Counted from the stretch's first letter, positions 9,366-19,585 are shown. The stretch: DNA of 35,623 bases from Candidatus Gastranaerophilales bacterium (GCA_944326525.1 CALVEG010000016.1:1-35623), one strand, 5' to 3'. The notes: generated by a model not told the origin, from the letters alone. A program made the numbers and translations.

Positions 9366-10670
9366 TTGAAACACTCAAGACTTACAGCCCTGATATTTAT
9401 AGCATTATTTTTAGGCATAATCGTTGGACATATAGCCCCTGATTTTGCAGTAAGAATGAAGCCGTTTGCAGAAATTTTTCTGAGAATGGTAAAGATGATT
9501 ATTGCACCGTTGTTGTTTTCGACTTTGGTTGTTGGGATTGCAGGTCACGGCGATGCTAAAAAACTAGGTAAAATAGGGCTTAAAACAATTGTTTATTTTG
9601 AAATTGTGACGACACTTGCTCTTATAATCGGGCTTACTGTCGGAAATATATTTAAACCCGGTGTTGGATTTGTATCCGGAACATCACCTCATGCAATAGA
9701 GATGCAGGCTGCAGGAATTATTGCCGCAAGCCAAGCGCATACTTCAATTAGTGCGATGGTTACGGATATTTTCCCGACAAGTGTTGTTGATGCAATGGCA
9801 AAAGGAAATTTGCTTCAAATTGTTGTATTTTCAATATTTTTTGCACTCGCAATTTGTGCTGTCGGTAAAAAAGCTCAACCGGTTTTGGATGTTTTAAATT
9901 CTGTTTCGCAAATAATGTTTAAGTTTACGGAATATGTTATGTATTTTGCGCCTTTAGGAATTTTCGGTGCAATAGCTTCTACAGTTGGAGCAAACGGTCT
10001 TGCTGTTCTTAAAAATTATTTTAAAATAATTGGTGCATTGTATTTTGCGCTTGCAATTTTTGTTATATTGGTTTTATTTTTGGTTTGTAAAATTGTAAGA
10101 ATTTCGTTTAGAAATTTACTAAGAGCTTTGCAAGAGCCCGCACTTTTGGCGTTTACGACTGCAAGTTCAGAGGCTGCTTTTCCTAAAGCAATGGAAATTA
10201 TGGAGCGGTTTGGTGTTCCAAAAAATATAGTAGGATTTGTTATGCCGACGGGTTATACTTTTAACCTTGACGGAAGCACGCTTTATCTTGCAATGGCTGT
10301 TTTGTTCTCATCTCAAATTGTTGGAATTCATTTGGATTTAAACCAGCAAATAGTTATAATGTTGGCTTTAATGCTTACAAGTAAAGGTGTTGCTGGAGTT
10401 CCCAGAGTTTCTTTGATCGTGCTTGCTGGAACCTTAGCAAGTTTTGATATTCCTATTTTAGGAGTAGCTATTTTACTTGGTATTGATCAGATTCTTGATA
10501 TGGGAAGAACAACCGTAAACTTAATCGGTAACTGTGTTGCAACGGTTGTAATTGCAAGATGGGAAAAAGTTTTTGATTATGATAAAATGAAAGAGTTCGT
10601 GATTCAATCGAAAGCTGAAAGTATTGGAGCAGATATCGAAAATTTTAGAAAAAATCACGAAAGAAATTAA
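9366..10670 (+). CDS. Dicarboxylate/amino acid:cation symporter (DAACS family)
   Basis: This is an inner-membrane transporter of the GltP/DctA family that takes up C4-dicarboxylates or acidic amino acids with Na+ or H+. The 434 residues have many hydrophobic segments, a serine-rich re-entrant loop (TTASSEAAFPKAM), the NLDGST ion-binding motif (family form NMDGT), and C-terminal DQILDMGRTTVNLIGN with the substrate-contacting D, R, T and N residues. The start is TTG, supported by GAGGTG seven bases upstream; no nearby ATG fits. ileS follows after 33 bp. Substrate choice (glutamate, aspartate or dicarboxylate) cannot be settled from sequence alone. Confidence 0.92.
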   Translation: MKHSRLTALIFIALFLGIIVGHIAPDFAVRMKPFAEIFLRMVKMIIAPLLFSTLVVGIAGHGDAKKLGKIGLKTIVYFEIVTTLALIIGLTVGNIFKPGVGFVSGTSPHAIEMQAAGIIAASQAHTSISAMVTDIFPTSVVDAMAKGNLLQIVVFSIFFALAICAVGKKAQPVLDVLNSVSQIMFKFTEYVMYFAPLGIFGAIASTVGANGLAVLKNYFKIIGALYFALAIFVILVLFLVCKIVRISFRNLLRALQEPALLAFTTASSEAAFPKAMEIMERFGVPKNIVGFVMPTGYTFNLDGSTLYLAMAVLFSSQIVGIHLDLNQQIVIMLALMLTSKGVAGVPRVSLIVLAGTLASFDIPILGVAILLGIDQILDMGRTTVNLIGNCVATVVIARWEKVFDYDKMKEFVIQSKAESIGADIENFRKNHERN

Positions 10671-10703
10671 TTAAATACAATTAAAAAAGAAGGATAGAAT
10701 AAG

Positions 10704-13517
10704 ATGAGTGAAAGTACGAAAGTTGAATTTAAAGACACCCTTAACCTCCCTCAAACAAGCCTTGCGATGAGGGCAAATGCAACGGTCAGAGAACTTGAAA
10801 TTCAAAAGTTCTGGGAAGAAAACAAAATTTACGAAAAATCTGTGGCAAATAAAGATAAAACAAATAAGTTTATTCTTCACGACGGGCCACCGTATTTGAG
10901 TAGTGAGAAAATTCACGTAGGAACAGCACTCAATAAAATTTTAAAAGATATTTTAACCAAATACAAATCACAAAGAGGCTTTTATTCTCCTTATGTTCCG
11001 GGTTATGACGGACACGGACTTCCGATTGAAAATAAGGTTGTAAAAGAGATTAAAGGTGGCAGAAGTGCTGTCACACCATATGAACTCCGTCAAAAATGTC
11101 GTGAATTTGCACATAAAAACTTAAAGGGACAAGAAAGTGAATTTAAGCGTCTTGGAGTTTGGGGAGATTGGGAAAATCCTTATTTGACAATCAACCCTGA
11201 ATATGAAGCCGAACAGGTAAGAGTTTTTGGCGAAATGTATAAAAAAGGTTACATTGAAAAAGGTATGAAACCTGTTTATTGGTGTGCCTCTTGCGAAACT
11301 GCACTTGCTGAAGCCGAAGTTGAATATGCAGATCATACATCAACTTCTATTTATGTAAGATTTAAGTTTGATGATGAAAGTACCAATAAAATTAACAGTA
11401 AAATTTTAGGCGGTAAATCTGACAAAGATATTTACGCAATAATTTGGACAACAACCCCATGGACAATTCCGTCAAATATGGCAATCAGTATGCACCCTAA
11501 ATTTGAATATACTTTCTTTGAATTTAAAGGCGATGTTTATGTTGTTGCACAAGAACTTTTAGGCGCATTTTTAAATGATGTTGAGTGGGAAGAAAAAGAC
11601 ATTAAAGTTGTCGGATCTTGTGTTGGACAGGATCTTGAGCTTTTGAATACAAAACATCCTTTGTACGACAGAAAATCTCCAATAATTTTAGGGGAACACG
11701 TTACTCTTGATGCAGGTACCGGATCTGTTCACACAGCTCCCGGACACGGTTTAGAGGACTATGAAGTTGGATGCAGATACGGAATAGAGGTATTTTCTCC
11801 TCTTGACGGGCGTGGAATTTGGACAGATGCTGTTCAAGATAAGGATCTTGAAGGGGTTCCTTATTACAAAGGAAACAAAATCGTAATAGAAAAACTTCAA
11901 AATTGCGGTGCTTTATTGAAGGCTCAGGATATAAACCACAGTTATCCTCACTGCTGGAGATGTAAAAATCCGGTAATTTATCGTGCAACACCTCAGTGGT
12001 TTGTAAAAGTTGACAAATTCAGAGATAAAGCGTTAGAGGCAATTAAAAATGTAAAATGGATTCCAGCGAGTGGTGAAAACAGAATTTCAAATATGGTCGC
12101 AGGACGCACGGATTGGTGTATTTCCCGCCAAAGAGCTTGGGGTGTTCCGATTCCTGTATTTTACTGTGAAGATTGCGGAGAAGTTATCGTAACCGATGAA
12201 ACAATAAATCATATCGCAGAAATTTTTGAAAAAGAAAGTTCTGATGCTTGGGTTAAGTACAGCGCAGAAGAACTTTTGCCGAGCGGATTTAAGTGCCCGA
12301 AATGTGGTAAAACTCACTTCAAAAAAGAAAATGACATTATGGATGTCTGGTTTGACTCAGGTATAAGCTGGAGAGCTGTTGTTGAAAAAAGAAGTGAGCA
12401 GCTTGGAACAACTCCTGTTGAAATGTACTTGGAAGGTTCAGATCAGCATAGAGGCTGGTTCCAATCATCCCTTCTAACTTCAGTTGCGACAGAAGGAAAA
12501 GCTCCATATAAAACAGTTCTTACTCACGGTTTTGTATTCGGAGAAGACGGCAGAAAAATGTCAAAATCTTTAGGAAATTATATTCGCCCTGATGATATTA
12601 TAAAAAATTATGGTGCTGATATCTTAAGACTTTGGGCAGCGTCTGTCGATTACAGAAACGATACCAAAATCGGTGATAATATCGTAAAACAACTTGTTGA
12701 AATCTTTAAGAAAACAAGAAATACTGCAAGATTTTTGTTAGGCAACCTTTTTGATTTTGACCCGAAAGTTGACTATGTAAAATACGAGGATTTGAAAGAA
12801 TTGGATAAATTCGCACTTCATAAGCTCAACAATCTTATAGAAGAAGTAACCGTTGCGTTTGAAAATTACGAATTTTATAAATATTTCCAACATCTTCAAA
12901 ATTTTGCAGCCGTTGACTTAAGCTCATTCTACTTGGATATTGTAAAAGACAGACTTTATACAGCGGGCAAAAAATCAATTTCCCGCAGAGCTTGCCAGAC
13001 TGTAATGTATGAAATTTTGCAAGCCCTAGTCAGAATGCTTGTTCCAGTAATGCCTCATCAGGCAGAAGATATTTGGATGAGTGTTCCGGAAGTTCAAAAA
13101 GGCGGATTAGAAAGTATCCTTCTTTCAACTTGGCCTGAGGCAAAACCGGAATGGAAAAATGAAAAATTAGATGAAGAATTTACTCAGATTCTAAAAGCTC
13201 GTGAAGTCGTAAGTCGTGCGATCGAGCCATTGAGAGCAGATAAAAAAGTTGGAAGTTCTCTTGAAGTTGCGGTATACGTGAGCGTAAAAGATAATAGCGT
13301 ATTAAAGGCAAATGAAGATGAACTTTGCAATATTTTCATAACTTCACAGGCTTATGTAACCGACGAAAAACCATCTGATGTTTTGAACGAATATAAAGAA
13401 GATGATTATACAGTTTGGGTTACAAAAGCAGAAGGCGAAAAATGCGCACGTTGCTGGAAGTACAGAAAACTTAATGCTGACGGAATTTGTGAAGAATGTC
13501 TTGAGGCTATAAGATAA
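10704..13517 (+). CDS. ileS: Isoleucyl-tRNA synthetase
   Basis: It charges tRNA-Ile with isoleucine and edits misactivated valine. The 937 residues match the bacterial zinc-containing type. The class I nucleotide-binding motif is HVGT (residues 71-74) instead of the usual HIGH, in the context PPYLSSEKIHVGTALNKILKD. The YVPGYDGHGLPIE segment, the TTPWTIPSN editing-domain motif, KMSKS (618-622) and a C-terminal C-x2-C...C-x2-C zinc site (near 914-933) are intact. GAAGGA precedes the ATG. It follows the symporter closely and ends at a strong terminator. No T-box leader is present in the 33-bp gap upstream. Confidence 0.97.
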   Translation: MSESTKVEFKDTLNLPQTSLAMRANATVRELEIQKFWEENKIYEKSVANKDKTNKFILHDGPPYLSSEKIHVGTALNKILKDILTKYKSQRGFYSPYVPGYDGHGLPIENKVVKEIKGGRSAVTPYELRQKCREFAHKNLKGQESEFKRLGVWGDWENPYLTINPEYEAEQVRVFGEMYKKGYIEKGMKPVYWCASCETALAEAEVEYADHTSTSIYVRFKFDDESTNKINSKILGGKSDKDIYAIIWTTTPWTIPSNMAISMHPKFEYTFFEFKGDVYVVAQELLGAFLNDVEWEEKDIKVVGSCVGQDLELLNTKHPLYDRKSPIILGEHVTLDAGTGSVHTAPGHGLEDYEVGCRYGIEVFSPLDGRGIWTDAVQDKDLEGVPYYKGNKIVIEKLQNCGALLKAQDINHSYPHCWRCKNPVIYRATPQWFVKVDKFRDKALEAIKNVKWIPASGENRISNMVAGRTDWCISRQRAWGVPIPVFYCEDCGEVIVTDETINHIAEIFEKESSDAWVKYSAEELLPSGFKCPKCGKTHFKKENDIMDVWFDSGISWRAVVEKRSEQLGTTPVEMYLEGSDQHRGWFQSSLLTSVATEGKAPYKTVLTHGFVFGEDGRKMSKSLGNYIRPDDIIKNYGADILRLWAASVDYRNDTKIGDNIVKQLVEIFKKTRNTARFLLGNLFDFDPKVDYVKYEDLKELDKFALHKLNNLIEEVTVAFENYEFYKYFQHLQNFAAVDLSSFYLDIVKDRLYTAGKKSISRRACQTVMYEILQALVRMLVPVMPHQAEDIWMSVPEVQKGGLESILLSTWPEAKPEWKNEKLDEEFTQILKAREVVSRAIEPLRADKKVGSSLEVAVYVSVKDNSVLKANEDELCNIFITSQAYVTDEKPSDVLNEYKEDDYTVWVTKAEGEKCARCWKYRKLNADGICEECLEAIR

Positions 13518-13534
13518 GAACTCTAATAAAATTT

Positions 13535-13573
13535 AAAGTCGAAGCTTGTTTTATCAGGCTTCGACTTTTTTTT
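13535..13573 (+). terminator. Intrinsic terminator of ileS
   Basis: AAAGTCGAAGC (13535-13545) pairs with GCTTCGACTTT (13558-13568), followed by more Ts. A canonical strong terminator 17 bp after the ileS stop. Confidence 0.93.
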
Positions 13574-13613
13574 GTTTAAAAGTAAATGTTTCAAGTTGCC
13601 CATGTAATTAATA

Positions 13614-13641
13614 TTGCTTTTTGAAATGGATTTTGTATAAT
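13614..13641 (+). promoter_or_regulatory. Promoter of the RND efflux operon
   Basis: TTGCTT (13614-13619), 16-bp spacer, TATAAT (13636-13641). An inverted repeat follows immediately at 13647-13662. Confidence 0.6.
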
Positions 13642-13646
13642 TGAAT

Positions 13647-13662
13647 TGTTGCAAAAGCAACA
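13647..13662. promoter_or_regulatory. Candidate operator, inverted repeat TGTTGC-N4-GCAACA
   Basis: TGTTGC and GCAACA flank AAAA, centred about 14 bp after the -10 box, where a repressor would block transcription. RND operons are often repressed by TetR- or MarR-type proteins, but no regulator gene is adjacent. The repeat is short and could be chance. Confidence 0.35.
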
Positions 13663-13714
13663 TAATTTTTTAAAAATATACAAATATCCGATTAAACAAG
13701 ATTAGGGGAAAATT

Positions 13715-14896
13715 ATGAAAAAAAATATAATAATAATATTGGCGGTATTATTGGGTGCTATTGTTGCAAGATATAGTGTAACGGTATTTAATAATATAAA
13801 AAGCGGAAAAGCTTTAAGGAACAAACCTGCGCCGCAAGTTGTAGTAGAAGAAATTCAAGATAGAAGTATAATAAGAACTTATGATGCTCCAGGAAGGGTT
13901 GTTTCAAAATATAGAGTTGATGTTCTGGCACGTATTTCTGGATATTTAACAAAGAGTTATTTTAAAGAAGGCGATTTTGTAAAAGCAGGTCAGACATTGT
14001 TCCAGATAGAACCGACTGAATTTGTAAATTCGTCAAAAGTAGCAAGTGCTAACGTTGCAAATTTAAAGGCTCAGTTGGCATACGCAGAAAAACAGCTTAA
14101 AAGATCAGAAGAATTGGTAAAGAACGATTACATTGCAAAATCCCAGTATGATCAAATGCTTTCACAGCGTGATTCTTTGAGGGCGCAAGTAGCATCAGCG
14201 GAAGCAAGCTATAACGATAGTCAGCGAATTATGGGCTATACAATGGTTAAATCTCCGGTTGATGGCAGAGTCGGGATAATAAACGTAACTGTCGGCAACT
14301 ATGTAACCCCTTCATCAGGAGCGTTAACGACAATTAACAGTACAAATCCTATCTATGTAACATTCCCGTTGGATTCAAACGATTATGCAATTTTAGCAAA
14401 TTCAGATGCGGAGGCAAATTCGAACAGAAAAACCGAACTTTATCTATCAAACGGTGAAAAATATAAATATGATGGAGTTCAGGATTTTCAGGATAACAAA
14501 GTAGACCAATCAACAGGTACAATTACAATGAGGGCAACTTTCCAAAATCCAAATAATGCTTTGATTCAGGGAGAATTTTTGACAGTAAAACTTTATGCAA
14601 ATAAGCCGTCAAATATTCCGGTAGTTCCGCAGACCGCAGTGCAGGAAAATCAGGCAGGTAAATTTGTTTATAAAATGGATGAAGATAATTTGCCACAGTT
14701 AGTTTATATAAAAACAAAAGGTCAAAGCGGTAATGATTGGATTGTTGAAGAGGGGCTAAAAAAAGGTGACAGAATAGTAACAGACGGATTGCAGAAAGTT
14801 GTTCCAGGCAAACCTGTTACAATAGTTTCCAAAGAAGAAATGAAAAAAATAAAAAGCAAAGAAATAACAGATAACACTAAACCGGAGAAAAAATAG
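13715..14896 (+). CDS. RND efflux periplasmic adaptor (membrane fusion protein)
   Basis: This AcrA-type adaptor links the inner-membrane RND pump to the outer-membrane channel. The 393 residues start with a basic N-terminus and a hydrophobic signal anchor (about 5-20). There is no lipobox cysteine, so it appears to be membrane-anchored rather than lipidated. Then come the barrel-sandwich/lipoyl half-motif (ISGYLTKSYFKEGDFVKAGQTLFQIEP, about 72-99), an alpha-helical hairpin (about 105-170), the returning lipoyl half (VKSPVDGRVGIINVTVGNYV), a beta-barrel, and the membrane-proximal domain. The pump gene begins 2 bp after its stop. Substrates cannot be inferred. Confidence 0.94.
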   Translation: MKKNIIIILAVLLGAIVARYSVTVFNNIKSGKALRNKPAPQVVVEEIQDRSIIRTYDAPGRVVSKYRVDVLARISGYLTKSYFKEGDFVKAGQTLFQIEPTEFVNSSKVASANVANLKAQLAYAEKQLKRSEELVKNDYIAKSQYDQMLSQRDSLRAQVASAEASYNDSQRIMGYTMVKSPVDGRVGIINVTVGNYVTPSSGALTTINSTNPIYVTFPLDSNDYAILANSDAEANSNRKTELYLSNGEKYKYDGVQDFQDNKVDQSTGTITMRATFQNPNNALIQGEFLTVKLYANKPSNIPVVPQTAVQENQAGKFVYKMDEDNLPQLVYIKTKGQSGNDWIVEEGLKKGDRIVTDGLQKVVPGKPVTIVSKEEMKKIKSKEITDNTKPEKK

Positions 14897-14898
14897 AA

Positions 14899-17800
14899 AT
14901 GGCAGAGAATAACGGTAATCTTTTTATAAAACGCCCGAAACTTGCGATAGTAATATCTTTGGCGATTATTCTTGCGGGAATGCTAATGATAAATCTTCTT
15001 CCTTTGGAAGAATACCCGTCTATTACTCCGCCTCAGGTTGTTGTAACAGCGACATATGCAGGTGCAAGTTCAGATGTAGTAGAATCTACTGTTGCTGCTC
15101 CAATTGAAGCGCAGTTAAACGGTGTTGAAGATATGATTTATATGTCTTCAACATCTCAAAACGGTCAATATCAGTTGACTTTATATTTTGAGATAGGCTC
15201 CGATCCTGATATGGCGGTAGTAAACGTTCAAAACCAGCTTCAGCTTGTAACCCCAAGGCTGCCTGAAGAAGTTAAAAGATACGGTCTTTCAGTTAAGAAA
15301 TCGACTGGTGGCCCAGGGTTAATGATGATTGCCGTAAATTCTCCTACTCATACTTACGATGCTTTGTACGTCGCAAACTATGCTTCAATTTATATTAAAG
15401 ATGAACTTGCCCGTATAAAAGGTGTTGGTAAAGTTTCGGTATTTGGTTCTGCGGATTATTCAATGAGAATTTGGCTAGATGCTTCAAAAATGGCAAACTT
15501 AGGGGTGTCAATTTCAGAGGTAAGCAAGGCTATCCAATATCAGAATACTCAAAGTCCTGCGGGTGATTTGGGTGTTGAACCAATGAAAAATAAGCAGATG
15601 ATCAAGCTTACGATGAGAACAAAGGGCAGATTGCAGGACGTAAAAGAGTTTGAGGATATAATTGTTCGCTCAAAACCTGATGGTTCTCAGATAAAATTGA
15701 AAGATATAGCAAGAGTTGAACTTGGCGCTGAAAGTTATTCATATTTTTCAAGAATTGGCGGAAGAAATTCTGCGATTATTTCAATAAGCCAGCTTCCGGA
15801 AGCAAACGCAATTGATCTTTCAAATAAGATAAGAAAAAAAATGGCGGAACTTTCAAAAAGTTTTCCGCAAGGAATTGAATATAAAATTGAGCGTGACGAA
15901 ACGGATTTCGTAAGAGAATCAATTAAAGAAGTTATAAATGCAATCGGTTTAGCGATTGTTTTGGTCGGAATTGTAACTTACGTATTTTTAGGAAGCGCAA
16001 GAGCTGCCTTAATTCCATTTTGTGCAATTCCGGTTTCTTTAATTGGTGTATTTATATTTATGAACCTTTTAGGTTTTTCAATAAACTTGCTGATATTATT
16101 TGCATTAGTTCTTGCAGTTGGGTTGGTAGTAGATGATGCGATTGTTGTTTTAGAAAATACTCAGCGCCATATTCAGGAGGGTAAAAATCCGAAAGACGCA
16201 ACTGAAGTTACTATGCAAGAAGTTTTTGGGGCTGTTTTAGCGACATCTCTTGTATTGATGGCTGTATTTGTACCGGTTTCATTTATGGCAGGGATTACAG
16301 GTAGGATGTTTAGACAGTTTGCACTTTGTATAGCATCTTCTATCGGTTTGTCAACACTTGTTGCTTTAACTTTAGCACCTGCTCTTTGTGCGATGATTTT
16401 AAAATCAGGAGAAGAACAGAGTCATTTGAAATTTATTCAAAAATTTGATGAATGGTTTAATCGAGTTCGTGATAAATACCTTGTAGGGGCTAAATTTTTT
16501 ATAGATTCGCCAAAGGCTACTATGGTAACATTTTTGATAATAGTTGCATTTATTGCATTTTTAGGTAAATTAATCCCACAAGGGTTTTTGCCGACTGAAG
16601 ATAAGGGTGCGATATTTTCACAAATACAGCTTCCTGACGGATCATCAGCTTCCAGAACAGATATTGTTGCTACGGAAATAGAGAAGAAAATCTTAGCGAT
16701 CCCCGGAGTAGAGACAACGATTACACTTGTAGGATATTCCGGTGAAAATACGGCATTGATTGTTGCAAGACTTTCTGAGTGGTCAAAGAGAAAGAAAAAA
16801 GAACTTTCGATGCAAAGTATTATGAGTAAAATGCAAAAGGAATTTTCAAACTATCCTTCAGCAAAAATTGCGGTATTTTCGCCGCCTTCAATATCAGGTT
16901 TGGGTATGTTCGGAGGTTTTGAGTACGAACTTCTGGATAAGGGTGATAGAACTCCGCAGGAATTGTATGAAGAAGCTGAAAAATTAATAGCGGCAGCAAA
17001 CAAAAATCCTGCATTTCAACTTGTTTATACTTCATTTACGGCAAATCTTCCGCAGTTGTTGATTAACGTAAACGCAGATAAAGCAATGGCGCAAGGGGTT
17101 GAAATGTCAGAAATTTATAGTGCTCTTGCCGGATATTTCGGAAAATCTTATGTAAACGACTTTAATAAATATGGTCGTGTATATCGTGTTTATTTGCAGG
17201 CGGATTCTGAGTTCAGAGAAAAGCCTGCTGATATTAATAAAATTTATGTGAAAAACAATTACGGTAAAATGGTCCCGTTAACTTCCGTTGTCGAGGTTAA
17301 GGAAATTGTCGGGCCTTACAGTTTGACAAGGTTCAATATGTATCCTGCAATTACGATTAACGGAATGACAAAAACGGGTGTAAGCTCAGGTGATGCAATA
17401 AAGATTATGGAGCAGGTTTCTGATGAAGTTTTGCCGGAAGATATGGGATATGCTTGGTCCGGAAGTTCATTGCAAGAGCAGGAATCTTCAGGACAAATCT
17501 TGCCGATTATTATAATGTCATTGGTATTTGTATATCTGTTTCTTGTCGGATTATATGAAAGCTGGATGTTGCCTGTTGCGGTAATGTTAGTATCTCCTGT
17601 TGCAATTATGGGGGCATTGTTCTTCCAGTATGTATCAGGAATTTTTGGAACATTTGCGGGGCTTTCTCTTGATATTTATGCTCAAATCGGACTTGTAATG
17701 TTGATAGGTTTATCAACCAAACAGGCAATTTTGATTATAGAATTTGCAAAAGATGCTCACGAGAGCGGAATGCCTTATAAAGAAGCCGCTTTAGAAGCAG

Positions 17801-18057
17801 CAAGATTGAGATTTAGGGCCGTAATGATGACAAATATAGCATTTATATTAGGGTTGCTTCCGTTAGTATTTGCAAAAGGTGCGGGTGCTGCAAGCCGTAA
17901 TTCTGTTGGTATGACTGTATTTGGCGGAATGATGGCTGTTGCATTTATCGGAACTTTTCTTGTACCGGCTTATTATGTTATCATTGAAAGCTTTAAGGCA
18001 AATACTCACAAACTTGCTCAAAAATACAAAGAAAAGAAAAATAAGGAAAATTTATAA
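14899..18057 (+). CDS. RND multidrug efflux pump, HAE1 (AcrB-like) family
   Basis: This inner-membrane proton/drug antiporter forms a trimer. Its length of 1052 residues is typical. N-terminal TM1 precedes the first large periplasmic loop (TYAGASSDVVESTVAAPIE, DMIYMSSTS). The proton-relay aspartates D412 and D413 (VGLVVDDAIVV) and K941 (LSTKQAILIIEFAK) match the essential residues at positions 407, 408 and 940 of E. coli AcrB, so the pump should be functional. GGAGA in the end of the adaptor gene is its ribosome binding site, and the outer-membrane gene follows after 3 bp. Confidence 0.96.
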   Translation: MAENNGNLFIKRPKLAIVISLAIILAGMLMINLLPLEEYPSITPPQVVVTATYAGASSDVVESTVAAPIEAQLNGVEDMIYMSSTSQNGQYQLTLYFEIGSDPDMAVVNVQNQLQLVTPRLPEEVKRYGLSVKKSTGGPGLMMIAVNSPTHTYDALYVANYASIYIKDELARIKGVGKVSVFGSADYSMRIWLDASKMANLGVSISEVSKAIQYQNTQSPAGDLGVEPMKNKQMIKLTMRTKGRLQDVKEFEDIIVRSKPDGSQIKLKDIARVELGAESYSYFSRIGGRNSAIISISQLPEANAIDLSNKIRKKMAELSKSFPQGIEYKIERDETDFVRESIKEVINAIGLAIVLVGIVTYVFLGSARAALIPFCAIPVSLIGVFIFMNLLGFSINLLILFALVLAVGLVVDDAIVVLENTQRHIQEGKNPKDATEVTMQEVFGAVLATSLVLMAVFVPVSFMAGITGRMFRQFALCIASSIGLSTLVALTLAPALCAMILKSGEEQSHLKFIQKFDEWFNRVRDKYLVGAKFFIDSPKATMVTFLIIVAFIAFLGKLIPQGFLPTEDKGAIFSQIQLPDGSSASRTDIVATEIEKKILAIPGVETTITLVGYSGENTALIVARLSEWSKRKKKELSMQSIMSKMQKEFSNYPSAKIAVFSPPSISGLGMFGGFEYELLDKGDRTPQELYEEAEKLIAAANKNPAFQLVYTSFTANLPQLLINVNADKAMAQGVEMSEIYSALAGYFGKSYVNDFNKYGRVYRVYLQADSEFREKPADINKIYVKNNYGKMVPLTSVVEVKEIVGPYSLTRFNMYPAITINGMTKTGVSSGDAIKIMEQVSDEVLPEDMGYAWSGSSLQEQESSGQILPIIIMSLVFVYLFLVGLYESWMLPVAVMLVSPVAIMGALFFQYVSGIFGTFAGLSLDIYAQIGLVMLIGLSTKQAILIIEFAKDAHESGMPYKEAALEAARLRFRAVMMTNIAFILGLLPLVFAKGAGAASRNSVGMTVFGGMMAVAFIGTFLVPAYYVIIESFKANTHKLAQKYKEKKNKENL

Positions 18058-18060
18058 ATT

Positions 18061-19512
18061 ATGTTAAAACGTTTTTTAATAATAATTTTAATATCAATGT
18101 TTGGAACTTTATCGCAAGCGGAGGAAGTTGCACAAAAAACCGGAAATACAATAAATCCGAAAGAATTTCCGCATGCAGAAGAAGTTTTGCCTAAAAAAGT
18201 TGATGATAAAATAGTTATCGAAGGTTCTGTTGAGAAAAACATTGATTTGACGTTGGAAAGATGCTTGGAAATTGCGCTTGGAAATAACCCTCAAATTAAT
18301 GCGGCATTTCACGATGTTTTGGCATCAGACACAAGAATAAAACAGGTTTGGTCGAATTATTTTCCGCAATTCAGCTGGCAAACGGGTTATACAAGAATCA
18401 GGCAGCTTCAATTATCGGATGCGTTGGGCAGGAATTTGACGTTTAACTATTATATTTTAGGTCAGATTACTTTGCAGCAAATGCTATATGACTTTGGTGT
18501 AACCCAAAATCAGGCAACAATCCGTAAATTGGAATATGAAGGTCAAAAATCAACTTTATCTGAAACTATAAATACTGTAATTTATGAAACAAAAGATGCT
18601 TATTTTAATCTTTTGTATGCATATGAAAATAAAAGAGTTGCCGAAAATACGGTTGCGCAATACACAATGTTTTACGATCAGGCAAAAGCATTCTATGAAA
18701 TCGGATTAAATCCGAAAGTTGATGTGACTATTGCGGAATCAAATTTGAGTAATGCAAAGTTACAGCTTATTCAGGCAAGTAATTCAGTAAATTTAGCAAT
18801 AGCAAGGCTAAATAATGTAATGGGTGTTCCTTTTATAGAGCCTTATGATGTTAAAGAACGTTTGAGGTATGAACCTGTAGATATAACTTTGGAAAAGGCG
18901 GTGGAAATAGCACGAGATTCTCGACCTGATTTGAAACTTGCGGAAACTAAGGTTGAAACAGCAAAACAGACTTTAAAGCTGGTTAAAAAATCATATTTCC
19001 CAACACTATCAATAGAAGGTCAAGGCCAAGTCGGCGGTAAAAGCTTTACTTCAAATTACGGTTACAATATAGGCGGATACTTGAATTTTCCAACGATTAA
19101 CGGAATGCTCATAAAGAATGAAATTAAAGAAGCAAGATATCTTTATGATAAAGAAATAGCCAATGCAATTAATACTCAAAACCAAATATTTTTGGAAATT
19201 CAAAATGCATATTTGACTTTGGTAGAAAAGAAAAATCAAATTCCTGTTGCTATTTTGCAGGTAAAACAGGCAAAAGAAAATTATGAGCTTTCATACGGCC
19301 GTTATAGAGTAGGTGAAGCTGACCCGATTGAGTTGAAAGAAGCGCAAACGACTTACCAAACTGCTCAATTGAATTATTACGGCGCATTGTATCAATATAA
19401 CGTTGCAAAAGCTTCGTTAGAAAAAGCAATAGGTAAAAACCTTGCCTCTCAAGAAGAAGAAGATATCCAGCTTGAGTTTGACGAAGATGTAAAAACCTCC
19501 CAAAACCGCTAG
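18061..19512 (+). CDS. TolC-family outer-membrane efflux channel
   Basis: This is the outer-membrane exit duct of the tripartite pump. The 483 residues begin with a Sec signal peptide (basic start, hydrophobic core LIIILISMFGTLS, cut likely after SQA around residue 20). A ~40-residue polar stretch follows, then two OEP repeats beginning with DLTLERCLEIALGNNPQINAA and DITLEKAVEIARDSRPDLKLA. Each repeat has long helices rich in Q and N. The two-repeat layout is that of TolC/NodT proteins. It is the last gene of the operon. No strong terminator is visible in the 130 bp after it. Confidence 0.94.
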   Translation: MLKRFLIIILISMFGTLSQAEEVAQKTGNTINPKEFPHAEEVLPKKVDDKIVIEGSVEKNIDLTLERCLEIALGNNPQINAAFHDVLASDTRIKQVWSNYFPQFSWQTGYTRIRQLQLSDALGRNLTFNYYILGQITLQQMLYDFGVTQNQATIRKLEYEGQKSTLSETINTVIYETKDAYFNLLYAYENKRVAENTVAQYTMFYDQAKAFYEIGLNPKVDVTIAESNLSNAKLQLIQASNSVNLAIARLNNVMGVPFIEPYDVKERLRYEPVDITLEKAVEIARDSRPDLKLAETKVETAKQTLKLVKKSYFPTLSIEGQGQVGGKSFTSNYGYNIGGYLNFPTINGMLIKNEIKEARYLYDKEIANAINTQNQIFLEIQNAYLTLVEKKNQIPVAILQVKQAKENYELSYGRYRVGEADPIELKEAQTTYQTAQLNYYGALYQYNVAKASLEKAIGKNLASQEEEDIQLEFDEDVKTSQNR

Positions 19513-19585
19513 GTGAAAGTCTTAATGTGAGCTCGTTAATATTTCTTAACAAAACACAAACAAAAAAGGCAATTTTTTTATTCTT

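Noticed and set aside
10671-10703. T-box leader for ileS
   Set aside because: Only 33 bp separate the symporter gene from ileS, too little for a T-box.
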